From positions 41,813-105,812 of the forward strand of contig JAWKMZ010000006.1 in assembly GCA_041391965.1 (NCBI GenBank): a stretch of DNA of 64,000 nucleotides, given 5' to 3'. Both the position numbers and the translations under genes were made by a program. Of the stretch, positions 17,030 through 25,900 are shown piece after piece. The stretch's first letter is position 1. Each line of letters begins with the position of its first letter. Origin of the DNA: JAWKMZ01 sp041391965. GTDB lineage: Bacteria; Bacteroidota; Bacteroidia; Flavobacteriales; Flavobacteriaceae. Under the pieces are notes generated by a model. It saw only the letters and a list, made by a program, of their open reading frames with translations, ran no database searches and was not told the DNA's origin.

Positions 17030-17590
17030 ATGATTACAATTAAACCCAAAAAAGGCCATTTGCTTATTGCAGAACCTTCTATAATTGGAGACACTTCATT
17101 TAACCGATCTGTCATTTTATTGGCTGATCATACAGATGAAGGCTCCATCGGCTTTATTTTAAACAAAACCTTAGAGTACACCTTAAAAGATTTGGTTCCG
17201 AACACTATGGCTGATTTCAAAGTTTACAATGGTGGTCCTGTAGAGCAGGATAACCTTTACTTCATACATAAGGTTCCTGATTTGATACCTGATAGTATTG
17301 AAATTTCTGAAGGTATCTTTTGGGGAGGCGATTTTGATACGGCCTTATCCATGATTAATATGGATAAAATTAGTGCTTTGGATATTCGATTTTTCTTAGG
17401 ATATTCGGGATGGGAGCCCAAACAGTTAGAAAAAGAGTTAGAGTCAAACTCATGGATTGTGACTGAAAATGTGTACAAAAAATCCATTATTGAGAAAATT
17501 GATACCAGCTTTTGGAAAGAGAAAATGTTAGAGCTTGGTGGCGATTATAGTATTTGGTCCAACGCGCCTGAAAATCCGAGTTACAATTAG
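17030..17590 (+). CDS. YqgE/AlgH family protein
   Basis: 186 residues from the ATG at 17030. The longer frame from 16958 starts inside the HU terminator, so the internal ATG, which gives the family's usual length and start ('MITIKPKKGHLLIAEP'), is preferred. Conserved 'FNRSVILLADHTDEGSIGFILNK' and 'FFLGYSGWEPKQLEKEL' identify DUF179/YqgE. The family is widespread and of unclear function (AlgH was linked to alginate regulation in Pseudomonas). It ends one base before the end of the convergent aminotransferase gene. Confidence 0.92.
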   Translation: MITIKPKKGHLLIAEPSIIGDTSFNRSVILLADHTDEGSIGFILNKTLEYTLKDLVPNTMADFKVYNGGPVEQDNLYFIHKVPDLIPDSIEISEGIFWGGDFDTALSMINMDKISALDIRFFLGYSGWEPKQLEKELESNSWIVTENVYKKSIIEKIDTSFWKEKMLELGGDYSIWSNAPENPSYN

Positions 17591-18439
17591 TTAAGTTAAC
17601 CTTATTTTAGTATTCAGTTTTTGTATTAATAATGCCGCTACTTTTGTGCTAAACTGTTTTTTGCGGTAGTTTAAAACTGGTTGAATTCCCACAATCACAT
17701 TTGTAATAAATAATTCGTCAGCCTTTTGGAGCTCAAAAGGTGCTATTGAGGTTTCTTCTATTTGATACTCCTCAAGTGTTTCTATAAGTGCGATGAGTTG
17801 TTTGCGCATGATTCCTTTTAGGCAACCATCGGTTAATGGAGGCGTTTTAATGATGTTATCTTTTACTAAAAAGAGATTGCCATTTAGAGCTTCTAAAATA
17901 TTTTTATCGGTGTTTAAAACCAAGCAATTTTCCAAATTATTCTCTTTGGCATAAATACTTCCCAAAACATTCACTATCCTATTATTTGTTTTTAGGGTTG
18001 ATAACAAGCCTGGAGCTACAAAAAAATCTTTATATAAATCAATGGTATAATTGGTGTCATAATGAAGCGCATAAAAATCAGCACTCAATTTTTCGACATT
18101 CATCGTATAGTCTATTGTATTAGTGGTTGGTGCATATTTACCACCTTCTGCTCTATTGATGTTGATGCGTATGCGTGCTGAAGTTTTAGAAAGGTTATTA
18201 GCTTCTATGGTTTTTAGGATTTCACTTTCTAAAAATTCCATGGTAAAATTCATAGGGATTTCCATACGCAAAATTCGCATAGATGCCATCAGTCTAAAAT
18301 AATGGTCTTCTAAAAAGAGGATTTTGCCATGAACCACTTTGAGGGTTTCAAAAAGTGCATCGCCATACTTATAACCACGATTAGAGGTTAGTTGTTGAAT
18401 TGTTTCAGAATTTGTGAGTGTTCCGTTGAAATTTATCAT
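17591..18439 (-). CDS. Class IV PLP-dependent aminotransferase (ilvE/pabC-like)
   Basis: 282 residues. Hallmarks of fold-type IV PLP enzymes: 'NRGYKYGDALFETLKV' near residue 20, 'LEDHYFRLMASMRIL', the catalytic Lys in 'LSTLKTNNRIVNVLGS' (K150), and 'LEALNGNLFLV'. It could be 4-amino-4-deoxychorismate lyase or a branched-chain/D-amino-acid aminotransferase; by eye the sequence is closest to the short pabC-like group. The upstream region is peculiar: a perfect tandem 19-bp repeat with two TATATTTG boxes, then a terminator-like hairpin, U6 and directly the AUG, which suggests attenuation or strong translational control. Confidence 0.85.
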   Translation of the reverse strand: MINFNGTLTNSETIQQLTSNRGYKYGDALFETLKVVHGKILFLEDHYFRLMASMRILRMEIPMNFTMEFLESEILKTIEANNLSKTSARIRININRAEGGKYAPTTNTIDYTMNVEKLSADFYALHYDTNYTIDLYKDFFVAPGLLSTLKTNNRIVNVLGSIYAKENNLENCLVLNTDKNILEALNGNLFLVKDNIIKTPPLTDGCLKGIMRKQLIALIETLEEYQIEETSIAPFELQKADELFITNVIVGIQPVLNYRKKQFSTKVAALLIQKLNTKIRLT

Positions 18440-18468
18440 AAAAAAGTCCCGACGTTAAAAATCGGGAC
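18440..18468 (-). terminator. Hairpin plus U6 directly before the aminotransferase AUG
   Basis: On the minus strand a 7-bp stem GTCCCGA / TCGGGAC (18468-18462 and 18452-18446) with a 9-nt loop is followed by six T (18445-18440) and then the ATG at 18439. It can terminate the upstream START-like transcript and would also lie in the leader of any transcript from the promoters just upstream. Confidence 0.7.
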
Positions 18469-18503
18469 AAATATAAGATATAAAGACAAATATAAGATAT
18501 AAA
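18466..18503. repeat. Perfect 19-bp tandem repeat carrying duplicated -7 boxes
   Basis: GACAAATATAAGATATAAA occurs twice head to tail (18466-18484, 18485-18503). On the minus strand each copy contains TATATTTG (18475-18468 and 18494-18487), a match to the TAnnTTTG promoter element, so the promoter of the aminotransferase gene appears duplicated. Confidence 0.65.
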
Positions 18504-18514
18504 TTAGAGTCTGA

Positions 18515-18907
18515 CTATACAGAGCCTAAAACCTGTTTTAAATCGGAAATTTGGTTTTCCCATAGCATTTTGGCTTCGTCCATTTCATCTTCATCAATAA
18601 AATCGGTAATGATAATAGACACATCTTTGGTAATTTCATCTACCTGAATTCTAATTTCAAAATAGTATGACTCTCCATTTTCTTCATCGTTTATCCATCT
18701 AAACTTAATGCGTTCGCCGCTTTTTTTGCTTAATAATTTGGCTTTTTCTTCAGTGTCATTCCAAATAAAGGTAAAAAGTTCGCCTCTTGAATTGACATTG
18801 TCTGCAAACCATTCTGAAAGCCCAGAAGGTGTTGATATGTATTGAAATAAAAGTTGTGGTGATGCGTGAATGGGAAATTCAATTTCGAACTTAATTTTTT
18901 CTTCCAT
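18515..18907 (-). CDS. START-like (SRPBCC) domain protein
   Basis: 130 residues, soluble and acidic. It matches the single-domain START-like/AHSA1 type: 'FEIEFPIHASPQLLFQYIST', 'SGLSEWFADNVNSRGELFTFIW', 'RIKFRWINDEENGESYYFEIRI' and the C-terminal helix 'EAKMLWENQISDLKQVL'. The ligand is unknown. It is transcribed toward the class IV aminotransferase gene, a neighbourhood I recall from other flavobacteria, but the intervening hairpin and promoters suggest the two are expressed separately. Confidence 0.85.
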   Translation of the reverse strand: MEEKIKFEIEFPIHASPQLLFQYISTPSGLSEWFADNVNSRGELFTFIWNDTEEKAKLLSKKSGERIKFRWINDEENGESYYFEIRIQVDEITKDVSIIITDFIDEDEMDEAKMLWENQISDLKQVLGSV

Positions 18908-19205
18908 AAGTGTGTTTTATTAACACGCTCAATATATAATTAATTGTTTAGTTTAAAAACAAATTGAACAAAATAATTTAATTTCTATCTAATGATTAAT
19001 TTTTGCTCTTAACGTTTATGAATCTTTACTAATGTTTTAGTGATTATAAAATTTGAGTATTTAATGTTGCAAACTATTTGGTTGATATATTGTTTTGGAG
19101 GTACAACTAAATATGTCATTAATTCATTAACTATTTGCTATTTCAAGGCTTCTATAAAATTTTAGATTTCCAATCATAATTGCTTATTCTTATTTTAATG
19201 ATTTT
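18908..19205. other. AT-rich intergenic region without recognised genes
   Basis: About 300 bp between the START-like gene and the tRNA promoters. It is very AT-rich, with no open frame of coding character on either strand and no hairpin of note. The promoter of the START-like gene should lie at its left end, but no clear -7 element is visible. Confidence 0.6.
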
Positions 19206-19240
19206 TATGTTTGCAGAGCTAAATTTTGTTTTTATATTTG
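19206..19240 (+). promoter_or_regulatory. Promoter region of tRNA-Met with two TAnnTTTGCAG boxes
   Basis: TATGTTTG (19206-19213) and TATATTTG (19233-19240), both followed by CAG, match the -7 element. The TTTG of the first box lies 19 bp before the second box, so it can serve as its -33 element. Transcription from the second box would start about 8 nt before the tRNA. Confidence 0.65.
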
Positions 19241-19254
19241 CAGCCTTAAAATTA

Positions 19255-19328
19255 GGCGAGGTAGCTCAGTTGGTTAGAGCGTCGGATTCATAACCCGGAG
19301 GTCGGGGGATCGTGCCCCCCTCTCGCTA
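19255..19328 (+). tRNA. tRNA-Met (anticodon CAT)
   Basis: A cloverleaf can be drawn: acceptor GGCGAGG with TCTCGCT (two G-U pairs), D stem GCTC/GAGC with loop AGTTGGTTA, anticodon loop TTCATAA (CAT at 19289-19291), variable loop AGGTC, T stem GGGGG/CCCCC, discriminator A at 19328; CCA is not encoded. The T loop reads ATCGTGC instead of the usual TTCRANY: positions 54 and 58 are A and T rather than T and A, an apparent inversion of the T54-A58 pair. The acceptor start GGCGAGGTAGCTC is typical of flavobacterial elongator tRNA-Met. A promoter lies just upstream and a strong terminator downstream. Confidence 0.9.
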
Positions 19329-19335
19329 CTATATT

Positions 19336-19377
19336 CCGTCAATTCAAGTAATAATGAAGAATTGGCGGTTTTTTTTT
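19336..19377 (+). terminator. Intrinsic terminator of tRNA-Met
   Basis: CCGTCAATTC (19336-19345) pairs with GAATTGGCGG (19359-19368) with one G-U pair, followed by about nine T residues. Confidence 0.85.
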
Positions 19378-19466
19378 AGAATAAATTATATCATTTGCTG
19401 ATGGTCAATTTTTTATTGAACCAAATAAAAATGGGAGATTCTAAAATTTATTACCAATATCTAAAA

Positions 19467-19605
19467 CTATTCCTTTTTATAATCTATCCGAATAGACTTA
19501 ATGGTAAAACCTAAACCTTTTTTGGTTTGGACGTTTTCGTCTTTAAATACATACACAAAATTTCTGGCTTCTCTTTGTTTAAAACAACAAAATGAACTAT
19601 AGTGT
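19467..19605 (-). pseudogene. Possible C-terminal remnant of a decayed gene
   Basis: In a 585-bp gap without intact genes, the minus strand has about 42 open codons ending in TAG (19469-19467). They encode a protein-like sequence ('KQREARNFVYVFKDENVQTK', then 'KGLGFTIKSIRIDYKKE') with balanced charges and an amphipathic strand pattern. There is an in-frame TAA just upstream (about 19606) and no start codon. I could not assign a family. Chance cannot be excluded; the fragment is recorded because the composition is unlike the AT-rich surroundings. Confidence 0.3.
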
Positions 19606-19806
19606 TAAGACTTTGTTTTGCATTTATATTTTTTGAAAATGATAATGAATAGGATTGACAATAATTAAGCACTATCCATTTGACTTATTTTCAATTATTT
19701 ACATCAATAAAATTTGTGTTTTTTAAAATAGAATGATGCAATTTATACATTCACAGTTTAAAATCGTATTTCAACGAGTTTATTTCTTCTTAGAATAACA
19801 CGAGAA

Positions 19807-19814
19807 TACCTTTG
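19807..19814 (+). promoter_or_regulatory. Predicted promoter (-7 TACCTTTG) of the giant HYR/LamG gene
   Basis: TACCTTTG matches TAnnTTTG; transcription would start near 19821, leaving a leader of about 90 nt to the ATG at 19914. Confidence 0.5.
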
Positions 19815-19913
19815 CTACTCCCTCACTGAACAATTAATAGCATATCACATTTTAAAGCGTTGTTTTTATTATACACAAACAACCTTCAATTGTTAACATT
19901 ATTTATTAATGAT

Positions 19914-22900
19914 ATGAAAAAATATTACACCTACTATCTAAAATTTATATTGACTCTTTTTATTACTGGAGTTTCTTTTGGACAATCTGGCATTTTTGAA
20001 AGTTACTTAATTATAAACACTAATAATAGTGGCAACGCTTATTATGATTTACAAGCAGTTACGGGAAATCCAGATTTTAATGGAAATTTAGGAACTTTTG
20101 CTTCATCAAATTCTTCACAGACCTTAATTTTAAATGGTGCTCAAAACAAAACCTATAAATGTGGTAGTGATAATATTCTCAATGGATGGCTAGATTATCG
20201 TATCTATAAACAAGGTGACACTCCTCCTTCATTTTCTTCAACTCAAATTTCTTTTAATAGTGATATAGGAGGTGCTGGTCCTGGTTGTCAAAATCAGCTT
20301 TGGGAGTCTAATGGCTCTAACATTGATATTTTAAATGGCTTGTCTTCAGGAAATTATTATTTAGAAGTATTTACTCACGCTGATTATGATATAAATAACG
20401 ATAATAACCTTGATGGAACTATTTATGCTAATAATAGTGGCGCAAACTATAAATCCAGTTTTAGAATAGATAACCCACCAACTGCAAATTGTCTTGGTAC
20501 TCTAAACGTAGTATTAGATGCGTCTGGTAATGCCAACATTACTGCTGCTGATATAGATAATGGGTCAACAGACGATTTTGATACACCAACATTAAGTATA
20601 GATATTACTACTTTTGATTGCTCTGATGTAGGAACTCCTGTTACTGTAACTTTAACCGCTGAGGACTCACTTGGACAAACAGATACTTGCGTTACCAGTG
20701 TCACTGTAGTTGATACCTCTGCACCTGTCATTACCTGTCCTGCCGATATTACTATTGCTTGTGATGCAAACACGCTTCCTGCTAATACTGGAACAGCTTC
20801 GGCTGTAGATGCTTGTGATGCAACACCAACTATAACTTATGCGGATGCTGTTTCTGGTATCAATGGCAACAATAGAACCATTACCAGAACTTGGACTGCT
20901 ACAGACGTCAATGGCAACAGTGCTACTTGCAATCAAATTATCACCATTCAAGATACCTCTGCACCTGTCATTACCTGTCCTGCCGATGTTATTACAACTA
21001 ATGATGCTGGTCAGTGTTTTGCTTCATCTGTAGTAATTGGAGCCCCTACAGCTACAGATAATTGCTCTACAAATCTTACTTACACTGGTACGCGTGATGA
21101 TAGTTTAGCCTTAACCGCTAATTACCCAACAGGAGTTACCACTATCACATGGACTGCCACCGATGAAAACGGTAATATAAGTAATCCGTGTACCCAAACG
21201 ATTACTGTAAACGACACAGAAAACCCAACGATTATTTGTCCTACTGATGTGATTGTAAATGCCGATGCTAATTGTGAAGCCACTTCCGTTGCTTTAGGAT
21301 CACCAACCGTAAGTGATAATTGTGGTGTTGCCAGCGTTACTAATAATTTAGGAGCACTTCTCCCTTTACCTACAGGCACATTTGATGTGACTTGGACTGT
21401 AACCGATACGAGTGGTCATACAGCAACTTGCATCCAACAAGTAACAGTTGAAGACCATTCTATACCAACAATAACGTGTCCTACTCCTGCTGCTTCTTAT
21501 AATGCTGATGCAGGTACTTGTGGCAAAATATTATCATTTAATGCGACTGCATCAGATAATTGTGGCAATCCAACGCTAAGTTATAGCATTGGTGGTACAC
21601 CCATTACTTTTCCATATAATTTTTCTGTAGGCAGTACAACCGTTTTGGTAACAGCTACTGCTGGTAACGGTCAAACAGCCACTTGTGATTTTGATGTGGT
21701 TGTCAATGACACACAAGTACCAACCATTACCTGTCCTGCTACCATAAACGTTCCTGCTACAGCTGCAGGTTGTACCGCAATTGTAAATTTAACGACACCA
21801 GCTACTGCAGATAATTGTGGTATCGCATCTGTAACCAACAACCATCCTTCTACATCTTATTCAATAGGAAACACTACTGTAATATGGACCGTTACTGATA
21901 TACATGGCAATACTGCAACCTGTAACCAGACCGTTACGGTTACTGATCCTGCTGCTGCAAGTTCTGCAAGCATTAGTGCTTCTCTAACATCTCCTATATG
22001 TCTTGGCACTTCAGTAACGTTTACTGGAACAACCACCAATGCAGGAAGCAACCCACAATACCAATGGTTTATTGGAGCAACTGCTGTTCCTGGCGAAACC
22101 AATGCCACTTTTACAACCACAGCTTTAGCCGTTGGATCCAATACTGTAAGATTACGATTAACTTCTGGTCCTTGTAATACTGTTAAATTTAGTAACAGCA
22201 TAGTGATGGTTGTAAATCCTAATTTACCAGTAAGCTTTACATTGAATGGTCCTAATACAATATGTGCTGGCGATACTGCAAATTTCTATATTACCAATGC
22301 GCAGAATTTTGGCACTAACCCAAGTTATGTATGGAAAGTTAATGGAGCTTCAACAGGTGTAACTGCTTCATCCTATTCAACAACAATACTAACCAATGGG
22401 CAAACTGTTTCGGTTGAAGTAACTTCAAACGCTACTTGTGCAACTCCTGTACCACAAACTCAAAGTATTGTAATGACTGTCAATGCTTTACCAACTGTTG
22501 CAGCACTTGCAAATGGCAATAATGTCAATACATTCTCCATTTGCCAAGGACTGCCTCTTACCCTTACAGGCAATGGGGCTTCTACTTACACTTGGGATAA
22601 TGGTGTTACTAACGGTGTTGCTTTTACACCAACTGTAGGGACACACACCTATACTGTTACAGGTACCAATGCCAATGGCTGTAAGAATACAGATAGCATT
22701 ATAGTTACGGTAACACCAAATCCGACAATTACTTTAACTACTAATAATAACAATCAAGAAATTTGTGGTCCAAACCCTAATCAATCTATTGCCAATATAA
22801 AATATAATATTACCAATGCAAATACCGTTACTGTTAGTGGTTTACCAGCAGGTGTAACATATAACTTTACAGGAGGCGTATTAACTATTAGTGGTAATCC

Positions 22901-25900
22901 AACATCAAATACCCTTAACACATACAACTACACAGTAACAGCTACAAACAGTGTTTGTGGAACTCCTGGGGTAACTGCAACTGGTAGTATTAAGGTTTAT
23001 AATGGCCCTCCATCCACACCAAGTTCAATTCAAGGAATAACCGTTATTTGCCCAGTTACGACAACAACATATACTGTTAATAATGATTTAAATGTTCAGT
23101 TTTATGAGTGGGATTTACCAACTGGATTTACTATACTCAGTGGAAATGGGACAAATTCTATAACAGTTCAAATTGATAATAATTTTGACCCTCCATGGAA
23201 TATAGGTACAATCAGAGTAAGAGCGACAAATCCATGTGGAACAAGTAATTGGAAAAGCAAATATGTATTTAAAAATCCCTTTCAATCTATTGGTTTAAAT
23301 GCTGGTTCAGATGAAATTATATGTCAAGACGATTCAATAGATTTATCAGGAACTGTTTTTGATCAACAAATTATACTTGATAACAACTTAACATTTTCTT
23401 GGAGTGATAATGGAGCTGGCGGAACATTTTCCAACTATAGTAATAATAACTTAAATGTAACCTATACTCCACCAACCGTTTCAACTATAACAAACATAAA
23501 TATATCATTAATTGCTCATTTTCCATCTTTTCTATGTGGAGGAAATGATGTATCCGATCAAATGATATTAACTGTAAGACCTGATTTACCAGCTTCTACA
23601 ATAGGTATTTCTGGAAGTGATGTAATTTGTAATCTTGCAGGAAATTCAGCTACAATAACGATAACTGGAACTCCAAATACTGAAGTTTTGTATTCAGCTA
23701 ATGGAAATAATAATGTTGATGACATTAGTAATACTTGGCTTGATTTAGGTGCAACAGGTGTTGCTACAATTACTGTTTCAGCTCCTTTGAGCTCGTCACA
23801 AATTACATACACCATAAAAAAGAATAGATACAACTCACCTCCTAAATGCGTAAGTAATCAAACTAATCAGTCTGTAACTGTTTATTTAAACCAACCACCA
23901 ACCGTGTTTAATTATCCAAACCAAACTATTTGTTCGGATGGCACAGTAACACTTACTGACTCTGGTACTGGAAACAATACCTTTGGAGGTACCAATGCTT
24001 CAGGAACTTGGAGCACCACTGGTGATGGTAGTTTTGCACCTGCAAATTCTAAAAACAGTGTTTATACACCAGGTCCTAATGATATTTTTAATGGTACTGC
24101 CACCTTAACTTTTACCAACAACCCAACCGATGGTGTTTGTGGGGCAGCAAGTGACAGTATGGTTATTACCATCAAAGAAAAACCAGCTATTGGCACACAA
24201 CCGCAAAACCTAACGGCTTGTGAGGGCGAAACGGTCAGTTTTAGCGTTGGTGCTACTGGTGATGATTTAAGCTATCAATGGTATCATGGTACAACTGCTG
24301 TAGGAACAAACAATCCTAACCTAACACTTACAGGAGTAACTGCTGCTAATGCTGGCACGTATTATGTAGTTGTGAGTGGCAATAGCAACTGTGCTACTCC
24401 AGCAACTTCCAATGTGGTAACATTAAGTGTTAATAAAATAGAAATCACTAACAACCCAATTGATGCAAGTGTTTGTGCAGGTAGCAATGCTACTTTTAGT
24501 GTAAATGCCACTGGTACAGGTTTGAGTTATCAATGGTATTATAATGGAAATCCAATGAGTGGTGAAATTAATGAGACCTTAAACTTAACTAACGTAAGTG
24601 TTACCAATGCAGGTAATTATAACGTGGTGGTTTCTGGCGATTATTGTAGTGCCGTTAGCTCTACTACAGCTGTATTAACCGTTACCGAACAACCTATAGT
24701 TACTATTAACTATACGCAAGCGGCTTATTGTCCATCAGATTCTGCACAAACAGTCATTTTAACTGGTAGCAATACCGCTGGAGGCACCTATGCAAGCACA
24801 CCTGCAGGTTTAGCTATAAATACTAATACAGGCACCATAACACCAAGCAGTAGTGCTGCTGGCACTTATACAGTTACTTATACGGTTGCTGCTACTGGAG
24901 GTTGTGCTATTGCAACTGACAATACAACTGTAACCATTTATGGTATGAATCCTGCCGCTATTATAGCAGGAGGTAATATTGTAACACCAAATTGTGGTGT
25001 TGTTGCTGTTCCTGTTTCGGCCAACGCACCAAGCGTATCTGGAGCTACAGGAATATGGACTGCAAGCCCAACAACAAGTGGCTTTTTTGATGATGCCACA
25101 CAAGCCAATGCTACATTTACTGGTGAAAGCGGTACAACCTATACCCTAACCTGGACTATTACAAATCCAGGAGGTTGTAGCACCAGTTCAGATACGATTA
25201 CAGTAACATTTACAGACTGTGGTACTAAGCTCTACTTTGATGGCATAGATGATCATGTTAACTTTAATAATACCTATAATTTAGGTGCCAACTTTAGTAT
25301 AGAAACTTGGGTAAAACGTAATAATAATAGTGCTACACAACAAAGTATCTTGTCTAAGCGCAATGGCAATAGTACAGCTACAGGCTACGATTTAAGTATC
25401 ATTAATAACCGTGTGGCATTCCGTTGGAATGGAAACTCTATAACTTCTTCACAAACCTTGAACGCCTCACGATGGTATCATATAGCAGTAACTTACAGTA
25501 ACACTACCTATAAATTATATGTAGATGGTGTCCTTTCAAATACAGTAACCACTAATGCTACTATACCAAATAACAATACAGATAACTTTTTAATGGGTGC
25601 AACAGCACGACCTAATAACACACCTATTAATTATTATGAAGGGTTTATAGATGAACTTCGTATTTGGAGTACAACGCTTACCACAGAGCAAATACGTTTG
25701 ATGATGAATCAAGAGATAGAAAATAATGGAGGTGCTGTTGTTGGAAGTGTGACTGGTGCTTTGGTATCTACAAGTTTGAATTGGACTAACTTAACTGGAT
25801 ATTACCAAATGAACCTTGCTAATGGTGATATTGCCAATGGTCATTTATTAGCTAATGTTGGAGGTATTGATGGCAATCTAAACAACATGACAAATCAACA

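Noticed and set aside
19860..19913. TTG start of the giant gene at 19860
   Set aside because: The extra 18 residues precede a complete signal peptide starting at ATG 19914.
19255..19913. tRNA-Met 3' end as an attachment site of an island
   Set aside because: No duplicate of the tRNA 3' end was found elsewhere in the window, and no integrase gene is present.
20712..21950. Regularly spaced repeats that might suggest a CRISPR array
   Set aside because: The period is about 240 bp, the frame is open throughout and the units translate into HYR domains.
20447..22201. Several 85-114 codon minus-strand ORFs inside the giant gene
   Set aside because: They are mirror frames of the repetitive HYR coding sequence, low complexity in Ser, Thr and Val, inside a clearly coding plus strand.
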